Source: Porphyridium purpureum (taxonomy: Eukaryota; Rhodophyta; Bangiophyceae; Porphyridiales; Porphyridiaceae). From it: DNA of 64,000 bases. Positions 47,346-55,946 of the stretch are shown here, one piece after another. The position numbers and the translations under genes are program-made. Below the pieces are notes generated by a model, which was not told the DNA's origin, ran no database searches, and was given only the letters and a program-made list of their open reading frames with translations. Location of the stretch: the NCBI GenBank assembly GCA_008690995.1, contig VRMN01000001.1, forward strand, positions 1,736,001 to 1,800,000. The letters run 5' to 3'. Numbering within the stretch: the stretch's first letter is position 1; every line of letters begins with the position of its first letter.

Positions 47346-49292
47346 CTACACCGTGTCGCTATTCGCCACAGAAGCATTCTGCTGGCCCCGTATGGTGCGC
47401 GGCTCTTCACCCGGCCGCTCGGGAAATTCAGGCACGCTCATGACCATCTTTTCACATGCCCAAGTGACCATCGCTTCAACCTCTTCCAAGGGCTCCTCCA
47501 GTGCAGCCTGGCGCACAAAGGCTTCGGTCCACTTGTTCAAAAACACCTCATCTGGACGAATATCCAAGCGCGCAAGCGCCCAAAGGGAGAGACTCAAATC
47601 TTGCTGGTTGACGTGTTCCAGCTTAAGCTCAAAGAACCCTAGCCACTGCGTCAGGAATTCCTCCGCCGGTACAATATCAAGCCGCCCGAATGCATACATG
47701 GACTGCGATAAAGTGTGGCCGTCCGCGCTTGGCAGGCACGGAATCATGCTTCGATACCAAAACTCAAGAAAGCGCACTTCCGGGGTGATGCTTAACCGTG
47801 CGAGCGCATAGAGCGCGCTCGATAATCCTGCACCCGTCTGATCATCGCACGACATGTAGCGTTCCTTCCACGCAGCAACAAAGTCAGCAGCCGGCCGAAG
47901 CTCCAACTTGCTTAGTGCCCATATGACGTTCGTGAGCGCCTGCGAGTTTGCGGTCCCTATGTTCCTGCGGAAAGCTCGCATCCAAGCGTCAAGGAAGCGC
48001 ATTTCTGGTTTCAGATCTAGCTGCCCCAACGCCCACATGACCGCCGCCAGTTCTCGCCCGCGCGCCCGCGACATGTCATTTTCAAATGCCGAGGTAAGCT
48101 TTTTCATAAAAATGCTCGGGGGCTGGTATCCCGTCTGAGCCATGTTCCCGAACGCCCAGAAAATACTCGATAGTTCGGTGTGGTTAAAGTTATTGAGCGC
48201 CCGGTCAAAGCCAGCGAACCAAAACGAAACAAAATCGCGCTGCGGCACGGCGCCGAGCTTACTGATTGCCCAGAGTGTGTTGGCAAGATGCTGCGGCTTG
48301 AAGTCATTCACGTTGCGCTTAAAAGCTGACACAAAGAGATTCAGGAAGCGTTCCTGATCAGGCACAATACCCAGGCATGCAAGAGCGTAAATCGAGTTGG
48401 ACAAATTTTGCGGCGTGAAATTGGAAATTTCGCGCTGAAAGCCTTGATACCAGCTATTCAAAAAGGAGTCAGGCAGGGGAATTTCGAGCTTGCCCCATGC
48501 CCAGATGGCATTCGCGAGTCCCTGTGCAGAAAAGCTGGAAAGATCGCCGGCGGCGTCAAACCAAGCGTCTACGAACTTTTGCGTGGGTCGCGCAGACGGT
48601 GCATCGAGCGAAGCCATCGCATGTACCAAATTGCAGAGGGTGATATCGTTGGCGTAAGGCAGCTGCGCTAGAAACTTGTCCTTGTCCAGCCGCTTGCGCA
48701 AGTTGAGCTTTGGTAGATGCTCTTGCATCTTGCTTGCATGCGCATGAGACCGCTGCGAGAAGTATACCATGAGACGCAATGCACGCGCGCAGGACTTGGA
48801 GGTCAAGCGCGTGTCGGTCACGATCCTGTCCAACATCACAAACCAGTCGTGCTGCCCTTTTTCACTGCTTGGAATGTTTTCGAGCCGCCGAAACACAGTG
48901 AAGACCATTTTCGCAGGGCCCGGATGATTTCTCCTGCGCTCCGGATGATCTCCCTTTGCGCGTGGCTCATCATCACGCGACAGCTCCTTCTGTCCCACCT
49001 GGGTCGCGACCTGATCACGGTCAACGTCACCGAACGAGGACGATGACGTGCCCGACGCACTGCTTGTGCCGTTTCTAGGATCACTTTCAACATCGTCCGC
49101 GCTGAGGCGCACGCCGGCGTGCGCCTTTGCCACCCTCCGCAAGCGCATCGTTCGCGACAGGACCTCGCTGCGCGCGTCGCACCGACGCGCACGGAGGGGC
49201 ACGGGCCGCGCTTCGCGGCGCCGCGCGGCAAACGCAAATGGCGACGACACGTACATCAGCGATGCGTGTCCCCTCCAGTCTAGCGGCGCCAT
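47346..49292 (-). CDS. OPR/FASTK-like helical-repeat protein, probably organellar RNA-binding
   Basis: 648 residues from the ATG at 49292. The N-terminal ~60 residues are Arg-rich, like a transit peptide. From about residue 200 to 610 there are at least nine repeats of 37-42 residues with the core L-x-[ND]-x-[IL]-[WY]-A-x-x-[KR]-L: LANAIWAWGKLEI, LSNSIYALACLGI, LANTLWAISKLG, LSSIFWAFGNM, LAAVMWALGQLDL, LTNVIWALSKLEL, LSSALYALARLSI, LSQSMYAFGRLDI and LSLSLWALARLDI. These resemble octotricopeptide repeats of algal plastid RNA factors and the HPR repeats of FASTK proteins. No RAP domain is visible at the C-terminus. A role in plastid or mitochondrial RNA processing is inferred. Confidence 0.7.
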   Translation of the reverse strand: MAPLDWRGHASLMYVSSPFAFAARRREARPVPLRARRCDARSEVLSRTMRLRRVAKAHAGVRLSADDVESDPRNGTSSASGTSSSSFGDVDRDQVATQVGQKELSRDDEPRAKGDHPERRRNHPGPAKMVFTVFRRLENIPSSEKGQHDWFVMLDRIVTDTRLTSKSCARALRLMVYFSQRSHAHASKMQEHLPKLNLRKRLDKDKFLAQLPYANDITLCNLVHAMASLDAPSARPTQKFVDAWFDAAGDLSSFSAQGLANAIWAWGKLEIPLPDSFLNSWYQGFQREISNFTPQNLSNSIYALACLGIVPDQERFLNLFVSAFKRNVNDFKPQHLANTLWAISKLGAVPQRDFVSFWFAGFDRALNNFNHTELSSIFWAFGNMAQTGYQPPSIFMKKLTSAFENDMSRARGRELAAVMWALGQLDLKPEMRFLDAWMRAFRRNIGTANSQALTNVIWALSKLELRPAADFVAAWKERYMSCDDQTGAGLSSALYALARLSITPEVRFLEFWYRSMIPCLPSADGHTLSQSMYAFGRLDIVPAEEFLTQWLGFFELKLEHVNQQDLSLSLWALARLDIRPDEVFLNKWTEAFVRQAALEEPLEEVEAMVTWACEKMVMSVPEFPERPGEEPRTIRGQQNASVANSDTV

Positions 49293-49612
49293 TTCCTCAC
49301 CCACGCCGTTCGCGTCTCTTGCGTGGAGCAGATATCTCAGACGGCACCGCGCGCACGAACGATTCGGCCAAAAAAAGATCGTGCGAAAAAAGAGCAGCTG
49401 TACTTTTTAGGTGTACTTCAATTTCAAAGTGGCGCGGTACTGGAAAACAGTCGGAATCGGCGCGCGACTTGCCTTTGGTGTGCTCTCATCCTGCGTTGCC
49501 GTTCAACTGGCTGTTGCAATGCTCATCCAGGTTTCGAGGCGCCACGCGTCATGCCCTCATGCCGGAATCTGCCGTCTTCCTGCCGCGCTGGAACAAAAAA
49601 TACTCAAGAAAA
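49293..49612. promoter_or_regulatory. upstream region of the OPR-like gene
   Basis: CTGTACTTTTTAG at 49398-49410 reads CTAAAAAGTACAG in the sense of the OPR-like gene, about 106 bases before the ATG. It almost repeats the element upstream of the MIF4G gene at 32597-32609. GTGTACTTC follows at once. The 3' end of the lumen-protein gene lies at the other side. Confidence 0.45.
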
Positions 49613-50347
49613 CTACTGGAATGTGCCGTATGCCTTGGGCCGGTCGCCGTGGGTCTTGTATGTGCTGAGGTCGTCTGGGATCGAGTCTAGCCGGCGGAGC
49701 TCGCGAGAGAGGTTCGCGTTGGCGCGCGCAAGGTACAGGTTGATGGCGTCTCGGCCCTTATTCCATGCGTCGAGCGCGGCGTCCTGGCGGCTGAGCCCGG
49801 CGTTCTGCTTGCTGAAATCGAGCTTGTCGCCCTTTGCAATGCGCCGCAGGCGATCCATTTGCTCCTCAAACTCCTTCTCCTGACTCGCGAGGTAGCGAAA
49901 GTTCGGGCCCGTGCCCTTCTCCGCAAAACTCTGCGCCCAGATCGTGAGCGGGTCGAACAAGAACCGTTGCATGTTGCTCACCTTGCGATCGATGCCGTAC
50001 TCGGCCTTTTTCGAGTTATCGCGCGCGTCACTCCTCGGCGCAAACGCGTCGAGCACGGCGTCCCACTTTTGCTCCTGAACGGCCGGATACAGATCTGTCA
50101 CAAACCAATCGATCCCGCTTTCCGCACGCGTTGCGTATCTAAAATATGAGCGCTTTGCAGTCATCAAGTCGCGATCGGCAAGTGCCTCTGGCGGGCTGAC
50201 GGCCGCCGCGGCGGCCACGGCCGCAGCGACGCAGCCGCCAAGCAGCGCGCGACGCGACACGGCCGGCTGCTCGTGCACCATGCAGACGCGCGCCGCACTG
50301 CTGCCGCGCTCCGTGCGGGCGTGCCATCCGTGACTCACAAATGCCAT
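49613..50347 (-). CDS. Tat-targeted thylakoid-lumen protein, PsbQ-like helical bundle
   Basis: 244 residues from the ATG at 50347. A basic transit part is followed by a twin-arginine signal SRRALLGGCVAAAVAAAAAV at about 31-50 and a cleavage site EALAD near 58, so the mature protein (~186 residues) would lie in the thylakoid lumen. The mature part is helical, without cysteines: AKRSYFRYATRAESGIDWFV, DRKVSNMQRFL, EKEFEEQMDRLRRIAKG, ALDAWNKGRDAINLYLARAN. Length, targeting and helix pattern suggest the PsbQ/PsbQ' group of photosystem II extrinsic proteins, but sequence identity to it is not obvious. It may be another lumen protein. Confidence 0.6.
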   Translation of the reverse strand: MAFVSHGWHARTERGSSAARVCMVHEQPAVSRRALLGGCVAAAVAAAAAVSPPEALADRDLMTAKRSYFRYATRAESGIDWFVTDLYPAVQEQKWDAVLDAFAPRSDARDNSKKAEYGIDRKVSNMQRFLFDPLTIWAQSFAEKGTGPNFRYLASQEKEFEEQMDRLRRIAKGDKLDFSKQNAGLSRQDAALDAWNKGRDAINLYLARANANLSRELRRLDSIPDDLSTYKTHGDRPKAYGTFQ

Positions 50348-50790
50348 CGTATCCTCCTGTCCGCCTTTCTTCTTTTCGCTATCTCTCCCAACACCGGTAG
50401 ATACTACTTCCACTCCACACTCTTCACTTCTTCGAACTGCGCACGTTGTCCTTCACCGCCATCTACCCCTTCCAGATCAAAATCTCGGCACCCACTGTAC
50501 ACCCTCTGGACATGTGCTGTACCTACGCTGTACCGGCGAGGTTCAGTTTGCGGTACCGTGGATGGCTGACAGCGGATGGGATGACATTGGAATGGGGGGG
50601 TGTGAGTTTGTGTGTGTCGGTTACAAGCGTGGCGAATGGGATTCTGTACGGGAGCGTGTTCGGCACTCCGGCACTTGTCGATGCCGCGGGAGAGGCGGGA
50701 ATCAGTCGGGAGAGGCGTGCGCGTGTGGTGTGACTGAGGTCGAGTGAGAGGCACGTGGATAGCTTGGTGGCAACATAAGTAGGGCGGGCG
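50348..50790. promoter_or_regulatory. divergent upstream region with three CTGTAC words
   Basis: ACTGTAC 50494-50500, then GCTGTACC at 50517-50524 and GCTGTACCGG at 50528-50537; the first is GTACAGT in the sense of the lumen-protein gene, about 147 bases before its ATG. No gene is seen; short frames here lack recognisable domains. Confidence 0.45.
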
Positions 50791-53103
50791 ATGAAACCTT
50801 CCGATGCTCCCGCGGGGTCGGCGGCCGCGGGAGGCAAGCTGGGCAGCTTGGCCGCCGCCGTCTCGGCGACAAGTGGCAGCTCCGGCGGCTCGGGCATTCT
50901 GTCCAAAGTGAGGTCGTTTGGCCGCAGTGCGCCGAGCACCATGCAGGACCGGGTGAGCAAGGACGCGCAGGAGCAAGCGCGTGAGCAAGCCGCGCAGTTG
51001 AAGGCGGAGCTTCAGGCACAGGCAGCATCGCCGACGGCCAAGGCCAAGAAGCGCGGGAGTCTGGAAGAGGGCGCCACCTCGCCGTGGAGCAGTCGCGGAA
51101 GCCACGGCGCCCTGCAGAGCGTGCCGCCGCCTCGCACGCACTCATCGCATCCGCACGCAACCGAACTGTCACACGGCGCTCCCCAGTCGAACGCAAAGAC
51201 CGGTACGTCAACGCGCGCACGATACTACTCGGACGATACGACGGGACCAGTTCCATCAAGCCCTATTCCCCTCACTTCAATGAACAAGTCTTCAACAGCA
51301 GTTGCTAGAGGGCGGCGTGACTTTTTAGATGCAGACGAGATGAAAGCTGAAGTCGTTGTTGGTTCGGCGCACTCAGGTACCAAGGCCGTGTTGTTCAAGA
51401 AAATGGACTCAGCCTACGGCTCCTCGATGGATTCTCAAGAGCCTGACCAGCCAGCAACGGCAACGCGAGTATCGACGAAAAACCAGCCGAGGCGCCTTGT
51501 CAGGAAGCCTGCTGGCGAGGGCTCTGGGAGGCTTCATGTTTCGACTTCGGGGCGGCTTCCGGCTTCGGGCTCTGGGCGGCTTCCAGTTTCGGGCTCTGGG
51601 CGGCTTCCAGTTTCAACTTCTGGGCGGCTCCCAGTTTCAACTTCTGGGCGGATTCAGGTTTCGCCATCTGCCCGCCGCTTCTCGTCATGCGAGGAGAGTC
51701 TCCATTCGGACGGCGCTGCTGGCTGTGATCCACCCGCTGCGTTTCACGCAGTGCCTTCCCGCATTTTTGGAAAGGAGTCACAATCTGATGGACACACACC
51801 AGCAACTTCGTCGGCGATGCTCAGTAGCCGGCTGAAAGGTGCTGGTTCACGGAAGAAGCTGAACGTGGAGGTCGGTTCTCCGAATCCACGTAGTCCCGGT
51901 AGAGACGCTCTGTTGGAGAATCGTACGATTAGCCCTTCGACCATATTTTCGGCTCGTGGCGCTGGTAGTGGGCACGCATTTGCTCGGAAAAACACTGATG
52001 GTACTCCGCGCACTACGGATGACTCATTTGTATATCCGATGAGCCCCGCAGGAACAGGCAATGAACCAGATCGCTCTTTTAGCTCTTTTGCAAGCATGAG
52101 ACGTGCGCTTTCTGCCAAAAGGATAGAACCGCTTGAAGCAGATTTGTCAACACTGACGAAGAAGGACTTTAGCGACAAGCTCGAAGAGCTGGCACCAGAT
52201 GCCGGGAAGCGCAGGATTGAAGATTTTGTTCTACTGCATGAAAACCAAATTTTGGGAAAAGGGGGTCAGTCCGTGATTTACAAGGGCAAGAAAAGCTCTG
52301 GAACAGTCGCGGTGAAGCGGATTTTGTGCGTGCGTGGTGTCGACGAAACGGAAGAGCGCCGCATGCTACGCCTACGATTCGCGCGCGTTGAAGCAGAAGT
52401 GCTGGCTATGGTAACTCCGCATCCGCATATTGTCGTCCTCGAAGATGTATTTGATAGCAGAGCGCATTTTGATCTAGTGCTTGAATGCCTTGACGGTCCC
52501 AACTTGTTTGAATTCATGACCGCTGGTCAGGTATCTGAAAATGCAGCTTTAGTGATCATGCGGCAGGTGGCAAGCGCCATTGCACACTTGCACATGTATG
52601 GCATTGCGCATCGTGACCTAAAGCCTCAGAACGTCGTTTTCCGCTCCGGTACGCCCAAGGAGGATGATTTCTGGCTCAAGCTGATCGATTTTGGGCTGGT
52701 ACACTCCAAGGTACATGAAGACGGCGACGAAGTGACGGCTAAAGCCGGAACCTACCAATGGATGGCTCCAGAGCAGATTGCGCGCAAGCCGCACCCGGCG
52801 GCCGGCGTGGACGTATGGGCGATGGGCGTGATGTTGTACATTCTAGTAGAGTCCAGATACCCCTTTTATGCGAAAAGCATGGAGGAGCTGGAACGCAATA
52901 TCTGCTCGACTAACATGAGAGAGCGCTTTTCGTGCAGCTCAGCGGACGTGAGCGCGTTGACCATTGCGATGCTCGCGGTGGACTTCACGCAGCGACCGTC
53001 TGCGGCCGAGGTGCTGCAACGGCTGGACAAGATCATCGATACGCGCGGGCTATCTGTTCCCAAGGAGTCATCTGGCAAGTTTTGGGAACGGACCAAACGA
53101 TGA
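50791..53103 (+). CDS. serine/threonine kinase with long repeat-bearing disordered N-terminus
   Basis: 770 residues. The first ~470 are disordered and Ser-rich. At about 243-290 an 8-residue unit SGRLPVST is repeated six times, each offering Arg and Ser/Thr in a kinase-recognition spacing. The kinase domain runs from about 482 to 750: glycine loop GKGGQSVIYKG, VAVKRI, catalytic HRDLKPQNVVF near 606, DFG near 634, TYQWMAPEQ, VWAMGVMLYILVESRYPF. It belongs to the CAMK-like part of the kinase tree and shows no EF hands or calmodulin site I can recognise. The repeats may be targets of autophosphorylation; this is inference. Confidence 0.8.
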   Translation: MKPSDAPAGSAAAGGKLGSLAAAVSATSGSSGGSGILSKVRSFGRSAPSTMQDRVSKDAQEQAREQAAQLKAELQAQAASPTAKAKKRGSLEEGATSPWSSRGSHGALQSVPPPRTHSSHPHATELSHGAPQSNAKTGTSTRARYYSDDTTGPVPSSPIPLTSMNKSSTAVARGRRDFLDADEMKAEVVVGSAHSGTKAVLFKKMDSAYGSSMDSQEPDQPATATRVSTKNQPRRLVRKPAGEGSGRLHVSTSGRLPASGSGRLPVSGSGRLPVSTSGRLPVSTSGRIQVSPSARRFSSCEESLHSDGAAGCDPPAAFHAVPSRIFGKESQSDGHTPATSSAMLSSRLKGAGSRKKLNVEVGSPNPRSPGRDALLENRTISPSTIFSARGAGSGHAFARKNTDGTPRTTDDSFVYPMSPAGTGNEPDRSFSSFASMRRALSAKRIEPLEADLSTLTKKDFSDKLEELAPDAGKRRIEDFVLLHENQILGKGGQSVIYKGKKSSGTVAVKRILCVRGVDETEERRMLRLRFARVEAEVLAMVTPHPHIVVLEDVFDSRAHFDLVLECLDGPNLFEFMTAGQVSENAALVIMRQVASAIAHLHMYGIAHRDLKPQNVVFRSGTPKEDDFWLKLIDFGLVHSKVHEDGDEVTAKAGTYQWMAPEQIARKPHPAAGVDVWAMGVMLYILVESRYPFYAKSMEELERNICSTNMRERFSCSSADVSALTIAMLAVDFTQRPSAAEVLQRLDKIIDTRGLSVPKESSGKFWERTKR
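51521..51662 (+). repeat. 24-base tandem repeat coding SGRLPVST units
   Basis: About six copies of a 24-base unit (core TCTGGGCGGCTTCCAGTTTC). The central copies are almost identical in DNA, which points to recent expansion, while the outer copies (CTTCATGTT, GATTCAGGTT) have drifted. Confidence 0.9.
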
Positions 53104-53435
53104 AGGAGCGCCGCGTGCGCCCTTAGCGCCATCTCTCAACTGGCATGGTGCCCGCGAGCTTCATGCGCGCACACCTGTGTAAATTTACTGTACTGCAGGT
53201 ACACTCGACTAACAAAGAAAACTATTAAAACCCTAGCAGAGCCCCAACCTGGAAAGAATAGTAAACCAGGCACAGTTTACTATGAAACGCATGTTTGGCT
53301 GTTCGAGTGCGTTCCACGTGGACGGGGTGTCGCCTGGTCCAGCAGCGCACACATTCGAGATTCGGGAGTGCGGGGGACAAGAATCTGTGGGGGTTGCGGG
53401 AAGACCAGGCAACGTGAGGAGGAAGCACAGAGCGT
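53104..53435. promoter_or_regulatory. upstream region of the deoxyribonucleotidase gene
   Basis: ACTGTACTGCAGGTACA at 53187-53203 contains the recurrent word in antisense to the downstream gene. A motif CACAGTTTACTATG lies at about 53271. No gene is seen. Confidence 0.35.
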
Positions 53436-54275
53436 ATGCACGCGTTTGTTCGGCCGCAGTCTCTTGTTACGATAGTGGGATCGCCGCTCGAGACCCATTC
53501 CGCAAGAAGGTGGGTTGCTCGACCACGTGGTGCAAGGGCGAGAGCGGGTCGCGTAAAGGTCGGGTGGAGGAATTGCAGTTCTGACGTGCTTCGTGCGAGC
53601 AGTATGGCACACATTGCCGCAGGGGCGTTGGTGGGCGCCGCGGTCGCTGTGGTCACATCGTGCAAGATGATGCATCGCGACGAGCCCGAGTTGCGACGCA
53701 CGGTGCTGATCGACATGGACAACACGCTCGTGGATTTTGACAAGGAGTTCACAAAGCGCTGGCTCATGCTGCGGCCCAGTGATGACCCGAACGTTGTGCT
53801 GGAGCGCAAGCTGTTCGAGTTGGAGGAGAACTTTGCCAACGACGACGATCGTCGCCTGGCCGAGCGCATCATGGGCACGTCTGGCTTCTACATCGAGTTC
53901 GAGCCAATGCCTGGCGCAATCCAGGCCGTGCGCGAGATGGTGCGCAACGGATTGAACGTCGTGTTCTGCACCGCCCCTCACCCATTGCAGTACGAGTCCT
54001 GCGTTAAGGAAAAGTTTGCTTGGGTGCGTAAATACTTTGGCGAAGAATACTTGTCGCGACTCATTATCACGCGCGACAAGTCCATCATTAAGGGCGCGGT
54101 GCTCATCGACGACAAGCCTAAAGTGACTGGCGCGTGCCGGTCCCCTGACTGGAAGCATGTTGTTTTCACTCGCAGCTATAATGTGGATGCGAAGGAAACC
54201 AAGCACCGGCTCAATCAATGGGAGTTGTGGCGTGACGTTCTGAAGCCAATCATACCGGGCAAATACTATGACTAG
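53436..54275 (+). CDS. 5'(3')-deoxyribonucleotidase (NT5C/NT5M type)
   Basis: 279 residues from the ATG at 53436; the in-frame ATG at 53604 gives 223 residues and begins MAHIAAGALVGAAVAVV, a hydrophobic segment. The longer form adds an Arg-rich leader that could target mitochondria. The enzyme removes phosphate from deoxyribonucleotides. HAD motif I is LIDMDNTLVDFD, motif II is the threonine in VVFCTAPHP, the lysine is in ITRDKSIIKG, and motif IV is VLIDDKPKV; GFYIEFEPMPGAIQAVREM matches the cap junction of NT5C. The nucleotidase assignment is firm, while the cell compartment is open. Confidence 0.82.
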   Translation: MHAFVRPQSLVTIVGSPLETHSARRWVARPRGARARAGRVKVGWRNCSSDVLRASSMAHIAAGALVGAAVAVVTSCKMMHRDEPELRRTVLIDMDNTLVDFDKEFTKRWLMLRPSDDPNVVLERKLFELEENFANDDDRRLAERIMGTSGFYIEFEPMPGAIQAVREMVRNGLNVVFCTAPHPLQYESCVKEKFAWVRKYFGEEYLSRLIITRDKSIIKGAVLIDDKPKVTGACRSPDWKHVVFTRSYNVDAKETKHRLNQWELWRDVLKPIIPGKYYD

Positions 54276-54362
54276 TAAAAGGAGTGCGAGCTTCCACCAA
54301 AAATGAAAACGGCTCCCAGGGAAGCAGGAAACAAGCAAGTAACATCAAACCTTTTCCATATC

Positions 54363-54420
54363 GCCCGACAATTTTTCCCGGTTCGCAGTCTCCTTCGACG
54401 GGCGGGATCTCTGGTCGGGC
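54363..54420 (-). other. hairpin in the 3' flank of the two-TGA secreted-protein gene
   Basis: A perfect 7-base arm GCCCGAC (54363-54369 on +) pairs with GTCGGGC (54414-54420), with an inner CCCG/CGGG pair. In the sense of the gene above it, the outer flanks are AGTGAAA before and GATA after the stem, loosely like the UGA/GA core of a SECIS element. The lower stem is short, the spacing to an apical AA pair is not typical, and this is only a candidate. Confidence 0.2.
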
Positions 54421-54530
54421 TTTCACTGGCAAGAACAGAATTCCAAATGAAACAACTATTCCTCAACAAAAATTTCGCTGCTCGAAGCCCACAAAGCATG
54501 TAAATCGAGTCAGTGGCGCGATTTGCATGC

Positions 54531-55505
54531 TCACTCCGGCCTCGCGAGCTGGCCCGCGCTGTTTCTGCGCTGAAAGTACGTCAGCACGCGGCTGACATGC
54601 GGCGACTGCAGCTTTTGCGCAGCTACACCGAACCGGTTCTCAAAAGCGCTCCACACAGTGCCGCGGTGCGAAACTGTCGTGACACGGTGGCCATCCTGGT
54701 TTGGTAGCTTGTGTGCGTCTGCATGCAGAACACCATTGAAACGTCCCATCTTTGACACGCACTCGCGCGATGCAAAAACCTGAGCGTACGTGACCAGCGT
54801 TGAGCCTGGCGAGCGCAGGCGCGCTGTGGCCGTGCTTTCTGTCACCTCGAGTACGTGGTAGGGGGTGCCGCAAGGCAACTCGTTCAATCCGAGAATGCAC
54901 AGCAGCTCGCCAATGCCATCGCTCGAATGCACTTTGTCCAGGCCATGTGCCTCAATCCATTCGGCATCAATACAGACCGGGGCTGGGGTGGGCGAAAGTG
55001 TTGGTGTCGCTGTAGGTGTGGGTGTCTTCGTCGGCGTCATTGTCGGCGATGCAGTCGGTGCGGACGTCGGCGAAGGACTTGGGCTGCTGTCGCACGAGTA
55101 GCTCAAGTACTTGATCAAGGACAGGAAATTACGAATCCCCGAAGTACTCGAGCTGATGATTTCGCGCTCGTCATTGACCGTCATTTCACCTATGACTGAA
55201 GCACCAGCTCATGGCGTCCCTTCCCCTGCACATTCACTGTTCGAATATCCCTGCACCATAATTGCAAAGCTGAATTGCTCACAGGTGACTGTGACCAACT
55301 TGACGGACATGACTTCCACGATCGCTGACGAATAAGACCAGCCAAACTGCTGGCACACTCCGAAAGTGAGACCAGGCTCTTGCGGTGTGCCTCAACAAAG
55401 CTGCTCGGGAAACACCTGCAAGGCCGCCGTCGACGCAGCGTGCACCGATTCGACGACCACGATGGCGCTGCACACCAGCAACGCCCACACGCCTGCACAC
55501 TTCAT
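54531..55505 (-). CDS. secreted Cys-containing protein whose frame has two internal TGA codons; candidate selenoprotein
   Basis: From the ATG at 55505 one frame runs 325 codons to a TGA at 54531-54533 with only two internal stops, both TGA (codons 38 and 99; 55392-55394 and 55209-55211). It begins with a clear signal peptide, MKCAGVWALLVCSAIVVV, cleaved after VHA. Codon 38 follows a cysteine (QLC-TGA-GTPQEP). The next part reads like a folded extracellular domain: GVCQQFGWSY, VKLVTVTCEQFSFAIMV, YSNSECAGEG. After the second TGA come TVNDEREII and a Ser/Thr/Pro linker PTMTPTKTPTPTATPT, then a C-terminal domain CIDAEWIEAHG...CILGLNELPCGTPYHV. If TGA is selenocysteine the protein is whole. Otherwise it is a decayed gene or a readthrough gene. 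A start at 55184 would lose the signal peptide and half a domain. Function is unknown. Confidence 0.5.
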
Positions 55506-55568
55506 TGCAACGGCCGTGCTCTCAAACACTCCTCCGGAAACCGTGCCACCTCTCACATAAACCCCGCT

Positions 55569-55946
55569 TCACCGTTCTTTGCGCCGACCGCACGCATCGT
55601 TTCTGTGCACATCTCTATCTACGCTCTTCCCTGTCAGTCTGCGAGCGCCACTGATGTGCATGTACCATGCTTGCACATGCCTCAGTGTGTGTGTGTGTGT
55701 GTGTGTTCCGAGTGGCCTGGATGCGGCAACACACGGACAGTAACCATTTCTCTCCACCTTCAATTCACAATCGCTCCAAGCCGGGTTATTTTTCCCACAT
55801 GCTTTAGAGATTGTGAGCTCCTTTGCACACGCCTGCCACAAAATGCACGCCTGACAGAAATCGACACTGTACACTTTCTTTGAACACCCGCGCACGTCAG
55901 ATCAACAAGTTGACGTGCGCAGCAGCAAAACGGGCAACGGCTTCAT
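55569..55946 (-). CDS. possible small Cys-rich product with one internal TGA (low confidence)
   Basis: From the ATG at 55946 a frame of 125 codons contains a single stop, TGA at codon 15, again just after a Cys codon (RTSTC-TGA-SDVRGC). Beyond it the frame is cysteine-rich, with CSKKVYSVDFCQACILWQAC and then a second block ending NGYCPC, before a His/Thr run coded by the (CA)n repeat. It lies directly upstream of the two-TGA secreted gene, in the same direction. The length is within what chance can give, and this may be only the upstream region of that gene. Confidence 0.15.
55685..55706. repeat. (GT)n dinucleotide repeat
   Basis: About eleven GT units on the + strand, between the two TGA-containing minus-strand frames. 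Confidence 0.9.

Noticed and set aside
54363-54420. Hairpin as a confirmed SECIS element
   Set aside because: Arms pair well, but the distance between the TGA/GA flanks, helix length and lack of a clear apical AA do not meet the usual SECIS model; kept only as a weak candidate.
55209-55505. Short introns removing the two TGA codons of the secreted-protein frame
   Set aside because: GT...AG pairs around the codons would give introns of about 66-67 bases, far shorter than the one intron seen here, and the second would shift the frame.
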